Positions 36,034-45,100 of a stretch of DNA of 64,000 nt are shown here, piece after piece. Position 1 is the first letter of the stretch, and each line of letters opens with the position of its first letter. The position numbers and the translations under genes were made by a program. Source of the stretch: CADEDV01 sp964596345 (GTDB lineage: Bacteria; Bacteroidota; Bacteroidia; Chitinophagales; Chitinophagaceae); assembly GCA_964596345.1 (NCBI GenBank), contig CAZQSZ010000004.1, forward strand, positions 248,001-312,000. Direction: 5' to 3'. The notes below the pieces were generated by a model. The model saw nothing but the letters and a program-made list of their open reading frames with translations. It made no database searches and had not been told where the DNA came from.

Positions 36034-37409
36034 TGAAATTATCGGTTAAAATTAACCTCCTGTTTACAGCCATTGTTACCGGTATTGTACTGGTCATCGC
36101 TGTTATTATTTATAATATCAGCGATCAGAATATTCAAAAAGATTTCCGGAAAAGACTCCAGACCCGTGCTGCCCGGACAGCTTACCAGTATCACCTGTTC
36201 AAGAATGATACAACGAACCTGATGAAATCACTGGATTCTACCTCGCCGGCAGCTCTTGTCAATAAGAATATCAATCTCTATGATAAGAACGGTAACATCT
36301 TTTATGAATATCATGACGATGGAACATCCCTTATTGAAATCAACAAGTCATTCTTTGACCGGTTGGGAACGGATAGTATCATTTTTTTCACATACGGAGT
36401 AAAAGATGTTTGTTTGATGGATGCTGCATCCGACGGTATTTCCTACACCGTTTTAGCGGCAGCGGAGAATGTGGCCGGGCGGGAATATATCAGCAACCTG
36501 AAAAAATTATTCCTTATTTACCTGCCTGTTGCATTATTGGTTACTATCCTGGCCGGGTTTCTTTTTGCCAAAAGCCTTGTCAAACCGATCAATCAAACCA
36601 TCCGTGATGTGCAGCTGATCACTTCGCAAAACCTTTCTCATCGCTTATACGTCGGTAATAAAAGAGATGAATTCTCCCAACTCAATACAACATTCAATGA
36701 TTTGTTGAACCGGCTGGAGGAATCCTTTGCAATACAGCGGCGGTTTATTTCCAATGCTTCTCATGAGTTCTCAACACCATTAACTTCTGTTTCCAGCCAG
36801 ATAGAAGTGGCGCTGTTACATAACCGGAGTGAGGAGGAATACCGCCGGGTATTAGGATCCGTACTGGAAGATATCAAAGAGCTTCAGCAGCTGACTAAAA
36901 CATTGCTGGAAATTGCTAATGCCGGAACACATGGTGCCATTTCCCTGGATAAAGTACGAATTGATGAAGTACTGCTGAAGGCACATGGCGAAACAGTGCG
37001 GCAGCATTCCGGCTACAAAGTTTCGCTTGAATTTAGCGAACTGCCGGAAGATGAAAATGAATGCCTCGTGTTTGGTAACGTTCATTTACTGCAAAGCGCC
37101 TTCAGAAATATTATTGAGAATGGCTGTAAGTATTCCCCTGACAGGTCTGTGAATGTTCAATTGCTTTTTAAGGCGGATAAAGCAGAGATCAGGTTCATCA
37201 ATAAAGGGGACATTATTCCCGAGGATGAAATAAACCGGCTTTTTGAACCCTTTTACAGGGGTGGTAATGCCGAAGGTAAACCGGGGGTGGGGCTCGGGCT
37301 GACCCTGACAAAACGCATTATTCATTTGCACAAAGGAAAGCTGCTGATTACCTCAGCACCGGAGGAAGGCACCATCTTCACCGTGATCCTGCCAACTATG
37401 CTCCGCTGA
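36033..37409 (+). CDS. Sensor histidine kinase with periplasmic sensor and HAMP domain
   Basis: The 458-residue kinase has a transmembrane helix at residues 8-28, an extracytoplasmic sensor domain, a second helix at about 158-178, a HAMP domain, and a HisKA motif FISNASHEFSTPLTSV with the phosphorylated His. The ATP-binding domain shows RNIIENGCKYSPD and GKPGVGLGLTLTKRI. The design resembles CusS/heavy-metal type kinases. It pairs with the OmpR-like regulator encoded just before it. Confidence 0.93.
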   Translation: MKLSVKINLLFTAIVTGIVLVIAVIIYNISDQNIQKDFRKRLQTRAARTAYQYHLFKNDTTNLMKSLDSTSPAALVNKNINLYDKNGNIFYEYHDDGTSLIEINKSFFDRLGTDSIIFFTYGVKDVCLMDAASDGISYTVLAAAENVAGREYISNLKKLFLIYLPVALLVTILAGFLFAKSLVKPINQTIRDVQLITSQNLSHRLYVGNKRDEFSQLNTTFNDLLNRLEESFAIQRRFISNASHEFSTPLTSVSSQIEVALLHNRSEEEYRRVLGSVLEDIKELQQLTKTLLEIANAGTHGAISLDKVRIDEVLLKAHGETVRQHSGYKVSLEFSELPEDENECLVFGNVHLLQSAFRNIIENGCKYSPDRSVNVQLLFKADKAEIRFINKGDIIPEDEINRLFEPFYRGGNAEGKPGVGLGLTLTKRIIHLHKGKLLITSAPEEGTIFTVILPTMLR

Positions 37410-37487
37410 TCTTCTAACGATTTTCTAATAACAGGTTAATTCCCTTTTTAACCCGGCCACCTAATTTGTATCCATTATTATTACTGG

Positions 37488-38339
37488 ATGCAACGTCTTT
37501 TTGATCATATACTGGTACCGGTTGGTTTCAACAGGAATACAAATTTTCTGATGGAAAAGGCGGTTCAGGCAGCCAACCATTTTGGTTGTGATATTCACCT
37601 GCTTCATGTATGCACGAACTATCTTCCTTTTTCTGTTTTTTTTGATGGTTATTTTTCGGCACCCGCATTTCTCAATACAGAAGAAAGAGCCCGCCACAAG
37701 CTGAAAAAACTGGTCAGCAAGTACCGGCATCGGTTGAAAGAAGGTCTTTTGATTGATGGATCAGTAAGGTCGGGAAGCTGGGAGGTGCAGATGAAGGAGT
37801 TGATCATTACCCGGCATATTAACCTGGTGATGATCCCCCGGCATAAAAAGAAATTTTTTGGAGCCCTGCTATACGAAGTTGATGTGAATGAATTGTCGTT
37901 ACAGTCGCAATGTCCTATTCTCACAGTAACGAAGGATTTTGATGTCAGGCATTTACAAAACATTGTAGTACCCGTTAATGATTTTTTGCCGTTAAGAAAA
38001 TTATCTGTTGCAACCCGGTTGGCCAGCCAGTTTAATGGTATGATACACCTGATGGGCCATCGCAGCAACCGGTATGCAGAGGATAAGCGGAATGTAAAAT
38101 ACCTGACCATGGCTTACCAGTTGCTAAGGGATTATGCAGAGGTGAAGGTCTATTGTTCTTCCAAAGAAGGGAAAAACGTGGCGGATGATACCCTGACATA
38201 CGCCACTAATATCCGGGCCGATCTTATTGTAGTGAATTCCGGAAAAGAATCTGTTTTAAAAGGATGGTTTAGCAGGTGGCTGGGTAATTATTTATACAAA
38301 CGTTCAGCTATACCAGTACTGACCATTGCACCTAAATGA
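37488..38339 (+). CDS. Tandem universal stress protein
   Basis: The 283-residue protein contains two UspA-like domains. The first begins FDHILVPVGFNRNTNFLMEKAVQAA, the second after residue 160 as LQNIVVPVNDFLPLRKLSVATRLA, and the C-terminus has DLIVVNSGKESVLKGWFSRWLGNYLYKRSAIPVLTI. The classical ATP loop GxxGxx9GS is replaced by variants, so nucleotide binding is uncertain. It lies between the two-component genes and a TPR protein gene. Confidence 0.85.
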   Translation: MQRLFDHILVPVGFNRNTNFLMEKAVQAANHFGCDIHLLHVCTNYLPFSVFFDGYFSAPAFLNTEERARHKLKKLVSKYRHRLKEGLLIDGSVRSGSWEVQMKELIITRHINLVMIPRHKKKFFGALLYEVDVNELSLQSQCPILTVTKDFDVRHLQNIVVPVNDFLPLRKLSVATRLASQFNGMIHLMGHRSNRYAEDKRNVKYLTMAYQLLRDYAEVKVYCSSKEGKNVADDTLTYATNIRADLIVVNSGKESVLKGWFSRWLGNYLYKRSAIPVLTIAPK

Positions 38340-38366
38340 TATCACGTACCAGTTAAAAACAACAGT

Positions 38367-39980
38367 ATGAATTATTTTTTAACCGTAATTTTTTTCTTAT
38401 TTACTTCCGTAGTTGTTGTTGCACAGGATATGGATGATATAGTTCAGTTAATAGATAATGAGCGGTACGAAAGTGCCGAAAAGACAATTGAGTCTGTTAT
38501 CCGCGAAAAAGGCTCGGAGCCATCATTAAATTACCTGATGGTGAAAACGTACCTGGAGCAAGATAAAGAAGAAGAAGCCCGGGAATTTGTGGAAGAGAAT
38601 AAACTGGCCGATAGGACAGCCGACCCGCTAAGCAGAATTTCTTATGCCCGCTACCAGTTACGTCAGGGAAATAAAGAATCGGCTTTGTCGGTATTTAAAG
38701 AAATACTGGCTGGCAAAAGGAATAAAAAGAATGTTCAACTCTTGCTGGCCATTGCGGATGTAATGATTAATGAAGAAAACGGGGACAATAATTTCGCTAT
38801 TGAATTATTAGCGGCAGCGGGAAAATACGATAAGAGAAACCCGGAGGTTGATTTGCTGCAGGGAATGGCCTACCGTAAATTAAAAGACGCTTCTTCGGCT
38901 TATCTCAGTTATGGGGAGGCGTTAAAAAAAGACCCCGATAATGTAAAAGCGCATTACCTGCTGGGAAAAATATTCAGTGACCAGAAAAATCCTGAAGTTT
39001 ACATGGAGCATTACCTGAAGGCCTATGCTATTGACTCAACTTATGCACCGGTGCTGGAAGTATTGTATGATCATTTTTATTTCAGGGACGTAAAGCTGGC
39101 CAGGAAATACCTGGAGAAATTCATAGCTGCGTCGGATTATTCACTGCAGAATGATTACAGGCTGACTGACCTCTTATACCTTACCGGCGACTACCAGGCG
39201 GCAATTAATTCTTCCTTGTCTATTCTTGATAAAGTAAAAGATAGTGTGCAGCCCCGGCTTTTTAAATTGATTGCTTATTCGTATGCGTCCATCGGTGATT
39301 CAAGTAAAGCTACCTTATACCTCGATGATTATTTCAATAAGGCGGGGCAGGAGAGTTTGATTGCCAAGGATTTTGCCTTCCGGGCTGTCTTGTCTGATCG
39401 TGTACCGGGTAATGAAAAGGAAACTATCAGCTATTATATAAAAGCTGCAGAGCTGGATAGTGTTGCAGCCAACCGGGCCACCTATGCTGCTCAATTAGCG
39501 GGGCTGTATAAAAGAGGTGCGGCTTACAAAGAGCAGTCTTATTGGCTGGGAAAGGCATTTCGCTGGAAAGAAAACCCCTCTAATATTGATCTCTTTAACT
39601 GGGGACTTGCTACTTACAATGCCCAAGATTATTCCGGGGCAGACTCAATCTTTACAGTTTATACCACCACATACCCGGATAATATTTATGGCTATTACTG
39701 GAGGGCTACTGTAAATGCTGCTGTGGACACAGCAATGCAGTTTGGGTTGGCCATACCGCATTATAAGAAGTTAACAGAAATAGGTGAAGCTGATGCAAAA
39801 GCTAACAAAGCAATGTTGCTGAAGGCTTACAGCTACCTGGCCGTTTTTGAGGCTAACAATACAAAAAATTACCCGGCTGCATTAGCCTGGTTTGAAAAAT
39901 ACAGGGCACTTGAACCCGGGAATGCTGATATCAATAAATACATTGAAACCTTAGAAAAGTGGATTGCAGAGGGAAAATGA
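38367..39980 (+). CDS. Secreted TPR-repeat protein
   Basis: The 537-residue protein has a signal peptide (MNYFLTVIFFLFTSVVVVAQ) and many helical TPR units (for example DPDNVKAHYLLGKIFSDQKNPEVYMEHYLKAY and ALAWFEKYRALEPGNADINK near the end). It lies 27 bp after the universal stress gene and might share its transcript. TPR proteins of this type act as periplasmic or outer membrane scaffolds; no specific partner can be named. Confidence 0.82.
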   Translation: MNYFLTVIFFLFTSVVVVAQDMDDIVQLIDNERYESAEKTIESVIREKGSEPSLNYLMVKTYLEQDKEEEAREFVEENKLADRTADPLSRISYARYQLRQGNKESALSVFKEILAGKRNKKNVQLLLAIADVMINEENGDNNFAIELLAAAGKYDKRNPEVDLLQGMAYRKLKDASSAYLSYGEALKKDPDNVKAHYLLGKIFSDQKNPEVYMEHYLKAYAIDSTYAPVLEVLYDHFYFRDVKLARKYLEKFIAASDYSLQNDYRLTDLLYLTGDYQAAINSSLSILDKVKDSVQPRLFKLIAYSYASIGDSSKATLYLDDYFNKAGQESLIAKDFAFRAVLSDRVPGNEKETISYYIKAAELDSVAANRATYAAQLAGLYKRGAAYKEQSYWLGKAFRWKENPSNIDLFNWGLATYNAQDYSGADSIFTVYTTTYPDNIYGYYWRATVNAAVDTAMQFGLAIPHYKKLTEIGEADAKANKAMLLKAYSYLAVFEANNTKNYPAALAWFEKYRALEPGNADINKYIETLEKWIAEGK

Positions 39981-40013
39981 CGTTTTTTTTCATGAGTTGG
40001 TGTGTAGTAAAAG

Positions 40014-40038
40014 GCTGCCTGGCAACAGGCAGCTTTTA
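40014..40038. terminator. Terminator hairpin between TPR gene and a convergent lipoprotein gene
   Basis: GCTGCCTG (40014-40021) and CAGGCAGC (40026-40033) with a GCAA tetraloop are followed by TTTT on the plus strand and flanked by AAAA on the other side, so it can act in both directions. Confidence 0.75.
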
Positions 40039-40416
40039 ATTTGCACTAACCAGTACAGTAGCCCTGTTTTCATTGGCGGTATTGTCTTTGGCAATCACCT
40101 GTATCTTATATTCAATTCCGCTTTGTACGGTGAAACTTTCATTCAGTGTATAAGTGGCCGACAGCGGGTACCGGTGTATATCCACCAGTAAGGTGCCGGT
40201 ACTGTTATTAGAAATATGTACATGTACTTCCGCCAGTTGCAGATTATCGCTGAGGGTTCCTGTAATGCTCACTGATTGCCCCGCGGCGAACACCTGGTTA
40301 TTCAGTGGTGTGGATATAGTAACGACAGGGAGTACCCGGTCGGTCTCCCTGTCGTTATTTTTTGAACAGGAAAATCCTGTTATCATAAGAAGTACAATAA
40401 AAAAAGGCTTGTTCAC
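40036..40416 (-). CDS. Small lipoprotein with an Ig-like domain
   Basis: The 126-residue protein has a lipoprotein signal (MNKPFFIVLLMITGFSC, lipidated Cys17), then a low-complexity acidic stretch, and a beta-sandwich with PVVTISTPLNNQVFAAGQSVSITGTLSD, characteristic of bacterial Ig-like/cadherin-like domains in Bacteroidota lipoproteins (DUF4625-like). Function is unknown; it is probably anchored in the outer membrane. Confidence 0.75.
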   Translation of the reverse strand: MNKPFFIVLLMITGFSCSKNNDRETDRVLPVVTISTPLNNQVFAAGQSVSITGTLSDNLQLAEVHVHISNNSTGTLLVDIHRYPLSATYTLNESFTVQSGIEYKIQVIAKDNTANENRATVLVSAN

Positions 40417-40449
40417 AAGATAAAGTTACGCAAACCCCTTCATCTTGTT

Positions 40450-41187
40450 TTAATTAAGGCTGGCTATTGTCATTTTTTCCAGCAGGCCGATAGCTTTGGG
40501 AAATAATAAATTATTCTCCAGGTGGACATGACGGTGCAGGTCTTCCTCAAATGTTTTCAGGGAAGCAAAAGCCACTTTGTAAGTGGTACAGGCATCCAGC
40601 GGGGCCTGGTAATTATTGGTCAGCTGACGTATCTCCTGTAAGGCAGAGCCGGCATGATCATGTTCTTCTTCCATCACATTAATAGGGCCGGACAGGTAAG
40701 TGATATTGGGCTTAAATCCACTTTTGTCCTGTTGTGAAAGATCTTCCAGTTCCTTGATCCTTGGGAAAAGGATGATCTCTTCTTTGTGCATATGCATGTC
40801 CATTTCTTCTTTTACCGCAGCGAATAACTCAAATATTTTATATAACTCAGGATGACGGGGGCCATGTTTGGAAGCGATCTTTTCAAGATACCCCAGTAAT
40901 TGCGGCATTTCTCCTTTTACATAAGAGTGGTGGGTAGAGACGATATAATCAGTCAGCTGGGTGAGATTGAGTATGTCGAAAGGGAATGCTTCTGCATTTC
41001 CGGTTGCAGCAACTGACTCCAGTTCTTTCACTAATTCTTCCACCTGTATGTTTTGATCATGACAAGCTTGTTCCAGTGATCTTTTTCCTTTACAGCAAAA
41101 ATCAAGATTGTACTTTTCAAAAACTGTAGCAGTGCGGTGATTGGCAGACACGATCTGTGCCAGGCTTTGAGATGAGAGATGATTCAT
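40450..41187 (-). CDS. ric: Ric/ScdA-type di-iron Fe-S cluster repair protein
   Basis: The start used is the ATG at 41185-41187 (MNHLSSQSLAQIVSANHRTA, 245 residues); an in-frame start at 41346 would overlap nosY by 125 bp. The N-terminal ScdA domain has YNLDFCCKGKRSLEQAC, and the hemerythrin-like domain provides iron ligands HHSYV, EEMDMHMHKEEIILFPRI, EEEHDHAG and HRHVHLENNLLFP. Such proteins mend Fe-S clusters after nitric oxide or oxidative damage. It is the last gene of the nos operon, 34 bp after nosY, which fits a nitrosative role. Confidence 0.9.
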   Translation of the reverse strand: MNHLSSQSLAQIVSANHRTATVFEKYNLDFCCKGKRSLEQACHDQNIQVEELVKELESVAATGNAEAFPFDILNLTQLTDYIVSTHHSYVKGEMPQLLGYLEKIASKHGPRHPELYKIFELFAAVKEEMDMHMHKEEIILFPRIKELEDLSQQDKSGFKPNITYLSGPINVMEEEHDHAGSALQEIRQLTNNYQAPLDACTTYKVAFASLKTFEEDLHRHVHLENNLLFPKAIGLLEKMTIASLN

Positions 41188-41221
41188 AGTCTTTATATTT
41201 TTAAATAGGTAATAAATAGTG

Positions 41222-41989
41222 TCAGAGATCTTTTCTTTTAAAGACCCGGATAGCCCATAGTAAGGGTAATGTGATCCAGAGCAGCATAATGCCCATCGTA
41301 AAAAATACACCCATGCCACTACCAAAGAAATCTTTATATAATGCACCGGTATAACCCATCAATGCACTGATATCCATTTTCAGCATAATGAAGATCCGGC
41401 CCAGGTCAATCGGGTTCAATGCGGAGAGCAGGAGCGTAAATTTCTCCATGGGATAATCACTGAAAGCAAACAGGATGAGTAATACTAATCCGTCATATAT
41501 CAGTGCAAAGTAGAACCAGAGCAAAAGGGCAGCGCCGATACCCCTGGCCTTATCCCTTGCTTTTACGGAGGCTAAAAAGGCCATAGATGTAAAAACAAGA
41601 GTGAGGGCACTACCCGTGAACAACAAGGCGAGGCCTGTTTCATCAGGGGCAAAAAATAATACAGGGATACCCACACCAATAAAAAAAGCACTGAGTAATG
41701 ATAATGCAACACCGGCATATTCACTCAGTAAAATCCGGGTACGGCTCAGGGGTTGCGACAACATCAGTTCGATGAATTCATAGGAATTGTAATAGTGTAT
41801 CGTGGTAAATATCATACTGATCAGCGGCACAACAATCAATACAATAGTAAGTAAACTGAGAATGGCTTTGCTGTCATTTTCCTCCAGCTGGAAAAGGCTG
41901 AACGAAACAATGAACAGGAAAAGGGTATAGGCAAGTACAACCTTGCTTCTGAGGATATCATACAGTACATATCGTGACAGCTTAAGCAT
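41222..41989 (-). CDS. nosY: NosY-type ABC transporter permease
   Basis: The 255-residue integral membrane protein has six hydrophobic segments and the NosY-like pattern SYEFIELMLSQPLSRTRILLSEYAGVALSLL (as YNSYEFIELML...). With NosF and NosD it forms the transporter needed to supply sulfide to the copper-sulfide Cu_Z centre of NosZ. It is 10 bp after nosF. Confidence 0.88.
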   Translation of the reverse strand: MLKLSRYVLYDILRSKVVLAYTLFLFIVSFSLFQLEENDSKAILSLLTIVLIVVPLISMIFTTIHYYNSYEFIELMLSQPLSRTRILLSEYAGVALSLLSAFFIGVGIPVLFFAPDETGLALLFTGSALTLVFTSMAFLASVKARDKARGIGAALLLWFYFALIYDGLVLLILFAFSDYPMEKFTLLLSALNPIDLGRIFIMLKMDISALMGYTGALYKDFFGSGMGVFFTMGIMLLWITLPLLWAIRVFKRKDL

Positions 41990-41999
41990 GATCGTTGTT

Positions 42000-42767
42000 T
42001 TAGTTGGCTTTTTCTGTTTCTTTCAATGCGAGGACCTCATCGATCCATAAAGCTTCTTTTTTTCCGCCTTTCATAATGCTGGCAATGGCTTTCCCGAGTT
42101 TTTCTTCGTTGGTCTCTTTTTTCAGGGCAGACAATTCTTTATAAAATATCATTTTCCCTTCCTGGAGATACATCACATCGGTGGTCAGTTCATCCAGGTC
42201 GCTCAGGATATGCGAAGTGATGAGAATGAGTTTATTCTTTTTCTTTTCCTGCATGATCTTTTCTTTCAGTATTTCGGACGAAAGCGGGTCAAGCCCGGCA
42301 GTTGGTTCATCAAGGATCAGGATTGCAGGATTAAAATAGAATGCCAGTGCCGCACTAACTTTTTGCCGGGTACCACCGCTGAGTGTCCGCATGGGCTTAT
42401 CAAAAATGGAGACCAGGTTGAATTTGACCAGCAGGTCTGTATCCAGTTCTGTTTCGGGTATTTTCCGGATATTTTTCAGCATCCTGAACAATTGCCCCAC
42501 TTTCATATTATCAGGATAGCGACCTATCTGTGGCATATAGCCGATCTGGCTCCTGTAAGAAGGGTCACCATTGATCTGTTTCCCGTTTACATGAATGCTG
42601 CCACTATCAGCTCTTACCATCCCCAAAATACATTTGATGAGAGTGGTTTTTCCTGAACCATTGGGACCAATAAGAGATATCACCTGGCCCTGGTTAAACA
42701 GTGCATTGATATCATCCAGTGCCTGGAGTTTTTTGAATTTCTTTTTCAGGTTCTCGATCCGTATCAT
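42000..42767 (-). CDS. nosF: NosF-type ABC transporter ATPase
   Basis: The 255-residue ATPase has Walker A GPNGSGKTT at residues 33-41, the ABC signature RTLSGGTRQKV (LSGGT) and Walker B LILDEPTAGLDPLS. Its start overlaps nosD by 4 bp. Together with NosD and NosY it matures the Cu_Z site of nitrous oxide reductase. The H-loop His is in LITSHILSDLD. Confidence 0.92.
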   Translation of the reverse strand: MIRIENLKKKFKKLQALDDINALFNQGQVISLIGPNGSGKTTLIKCILGMVRADSGSIHVNGKQINGDPSYRSQIGYMPQIGRYPDNMKVGQLFRMLKNIRKIPETELDTDLLVKFNLVSIFDKPMRTLSGGTRQKVSAALAFYFNPAILILDEPTAGLDPLSSEILKEKIMQEKKKNKLILITSHILSDLDELTTDVMYLQEGKMIFYKELSALKKETNEEKLGKAIASIMKGGKKEALWIDEVLALKETEKAN

Positions 42768-43996
42768 AGTGTGTTAGGTTTCATCATTGGTTTATCGTCC
42801 AGAAGATTTTCAGGGGTTAGGCTTGGAATCGCTTTCTCTGCTTTGTCTAAAATAGATACCATGAAACTTCTCATCAGAATCAGCGTGGTGGGGTTTTGCT
42901 CCACGATCATCGCATACATGCTTACCGGGTGATAAGGTACATCGCCAATCCCGTCTTTATTGATATCATACCCTTCATATTTATCCCAGTAGTTATTAAA
43001 GAACTTATTCAGCATCATCGTGCCATTGGTGGCAATATCAAAACTGTTACCATTGAAATTATTATGATGAATATTATTATCATCACAACTGGCCTGTACT
43101 TTCATTGCCCAGCCATTGTTTTTGAAAGCGTTTTTCTGTATCTCCATGCGGCTGCTGCCTTCCATATAAATACCAACTGTGTTCTTAAGAAATGTATTAT
43201 TACTTATTGCGCCATCAGTGATCTCTTTTAGTAAGATGCCATAGGCGGAGGGTCCCCAGTTTTCTTCAAAATGATTACCCGTCATTATTACTTTCTTCGA
43301 GTACATGACCGCCACACCGGCCCCGTTTTTTTTGAAGGTATTATTGATATAGTGATCACTGTGGGAGAACATGAAGTGGAGGCCATAGCGGATATTGTTT
43401 TCGCTGAAATTATTCCGGATGGTGGATTCAGTTACGAATTCAAAATAGATACCGTCCCGGTGACCTGAAACATAATTATTTTCGATCAGCGCATGACTGG
43501 ATTTCCATAAATGGATACCGTTACCGGTTAACTGTTCTGATGTTGGAATTCCGCTAATCCTGTTATTCCTGATCGTGCAGTGTGATGTATTTGAAATATG
43601 GATGGCAAAGTAAGAATTAGCGATGGTATTCTGTTCAAGAAGGATATTGCTGGCATCAATTACTTTAACAGCTGCAAAATCGTTTAGTGCGGAATAACCA
43701 GCATTTTGAAACTGTATCTTCTTAACGGTAATGTTTTTTCCGCTGATGGTGATCAGCTCCGTTTTATTGTTTCCGTCAAGAATGGCACTGCCTTCTCCAA
43801 GTAATGTAATGGACCGGGAGAGAAGAATATTTCCTTCTTTGTAAATCCCGTTTTTTAACAGGATGGTATCGCCATCTTTTGCCAATGTAACAGCTTGCTT
43901 CAGTGTTTGTACCGCCTGGCCTTTCCCGGTAATTATGATACGGGCACCGGCGATGAGACTGTAGAAAAGAAATATTATGACAAAAGTAAAACGCAT
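42764..43996 (-). CDS. nosD: NosD-type periplasmic right-handed beta-helix maturation protein
   Basis: The 410-residue protein has a signal peptide (MRFTFVIIFLFYSLIAGA) and then parallel beta-helix repeats (NNRISGIPTSEQLTGNGIHLW, YVSGHRDGIYFEFVTESTIRNNFS, RYGLHFMFSHSDHYINN). It works with NosF and NosY in assembling the tetranuclear copper centre of NosZ. It is 1 bp from the NosL fusion gene. Confidence 0.9.
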   Translation of the reverse strand: MRFTFVIIFLFYSLIAGARIIITGKGQAVQTLKQAVTLAKDGDTILLKNGIYKEGNILLSRSITLLGEGSAILDGNNKTELITISGKNITVKKIQFQNAGYSALNDFAAVKVIDASNILLEQNTIANSYFAIHISNTSHCTIRNNRISGIPTSEQLTGNGIHLWKSSHALIENNYVSGHRDGIYFEFVTESTIRNNFSENNIRYGLHFMFSHSDHYINNTFKKNGAGVAVMYSKKVIMTGNHFEENWGPSAYGILLKEITDGAISNNTFLKNTVGIYMEGSSRMEIQKNAFKNNGWAMKVQASCDDNNIHHNNFNGNSFDIATNGTMMLNKFFNNYWDKYEGYDINKDGIGDVPYHPVSMYAMIVEQNPTTLILMRSFMVSILDKAEKAIPSLTPENLLDDKPMMKPNTL

Positions 43997-43997
43997 T

Positions 43998-45026
43998 TTA
44001 GTTGGAACGGGTTAATAGAGTTTTCCAGTCGGTTATTTTAGCTTGTTTACCCTTGCTGAATTGATTGGCAGCCGCTAGAGTTTCAAAACCGGCTGTGTGG
44101 CTGCCCATCGGACTCTTTAATTCCGGGCTGATAACAAACACGGCTTTGTCAACTTCAAGGAATGTATTTGGTTTTTCAAAATTGATCGTCAGTTTTTGAG
44201 AAAGACTGTTATCTGTTTCTGTACCTGCTTTCAGGAAACCGATCATACATTGCAGGTCATCAAATTTGAAGATCTTTCCTTTTTTAGTAATGAGCTCCCC
44301 GCCAAATCTTGTATCACTGATACTCATCTTGCAGAAATGACAAACATCTTTACCTGCTTCAAAAGGAGATGGTTTTGTATTGCAGGATACGGCAGTTAAT
44401 ACAAAAGCAATCAATAAAAGTGGCGCCTGCTTTGTTTTTTTATGAAGATGGCGATGACGGTACCATTCCACAAACCAAACGGTGAAAGCTAAAATCGCTG
44501 CACCAATAACTATCCAACCCCCAACATCCGGGAATGAATAGGCATCAAAGTTCAATAAACGTTTATGACCAAACAGTGGGGGCTGGTAAGATAAACCTGG
44601 TACCTGGATGGGGGCAGTAGGGTCAAGATTGTGCCCGTAGTCATAACCCCATTGATAGAAATCATACATGGCTAAAGCTCCTCCCACGGCAGTAAGTCCA
44701 AGGTAGGCCAGTAAAAATTTCCTGCTTCCTGTAATGGCTACGGCCATTCCCAGGAGCATAAAGAAACCCACCACGTAAGGAAGGTATTTGAATTCAGGAA
44801 ACATACCCACCGTGATATGTTTCATGCCGATATAGTGATTCAATCCGTTGATTACTTCTACATCACCTGAGAGCCCGTTGATCCAGATATTCATGGTTAA
44901 TCCTTCGGGATATTGCGGGGCGAAAAGATCAATCCGCCAGGCTGGAAGAAAGAAAACAGCAACAAGGGCACCGGACGCAAAGGCTACTAGTATCCTGGAG
45001 GCTATGCTTAGTTTATTATTGTTCAT
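43998..45026 (-). CDS. nosL: NosL copper chaperone fused to an N-terminal membrane domain
   Basis: The 342-residue protein is larger than a plain NosL (about 150-190). The first 200 residues hold four hydrophobic segments (about 11-29, 82-100, 103-121, 169-187) of unknown family. A further hydrophobic segment (201-214) ends at SCN with Cys215 in a lipobox-like LTAVSC. The NosL domain follows, with the Cu(I) ligands CHFCKM (Cys229, Cys232, Met234) and FDDLQCMIGFL. NosL carries copper to apo-NosZ. The position between nosD and the fasciclin gene in the cluster agrees with this function. Confidence 0.88.
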   Translation of the reverse strand: MNNNKLSIASRILVAFASGALVAVFFLPAWRIDLFAPQYPEGLTMNIWINGLSGDVEVINGLNHYIGMKHITVGMFPEFKYLPYVVGFFMLLGMAVAITGSRKFLLAYLGLTAVGGALAMYDFYQWGYDYGHNLDPTAPIQVPGLSYQPPLFGHKRLLNFDAYSFPDVGGWIVIGAAILAFTVWFVEWYRHRHLHKKTKQAPLLLIAFVLTAVSCNTKPSPFEAGKDVCHFCKMSISDTRFGGELITKKGKIFKFDDLQCMIGFLKAGTETDNSLSQKLTINFEKPNTFLEVDKAVFVISPELKSPMGSHTAGFETLAAANQFSKGKQAKITDWKTLLTRSN

Positions 45027-45041
45027 GACCGCTGATTAAGA

Positions 45042-45069
45042 GCTTCCGGGGATATTGCACCCCGGAAGC
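45042..45069 (-). other. Intercistronic hairpin between the fasciclin gene and nosL
   Basis: GCTTCCGGGG (45042-45051) and CCCCGGAAGC (45060-45069) form a perfect 10-bp GC-rich stem with an 8-nt loop. No T-run follows on the minus strand, so this is more likely an RNA processing or stability element than a full terminator. Confidence 0.6.
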
Positions 45070-45100
45070 AGGTGTACAAATGAAAAGCAACGACAGTCCA

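Noticed and set aside
38367..39980. TPR protein considered as a part of a toxin-antitoxin or secretion system
   Set aside because: The signal peptide and plain TPR repeats give no support for such a role and no partner genes are adjacent.
41188..41346. 53-residue extension of Ric at the end of the nos operon
   Set aside because: It overlaps nosY by 125 bp and encodes no known sequence; the internal Met starts the ScdA domain.
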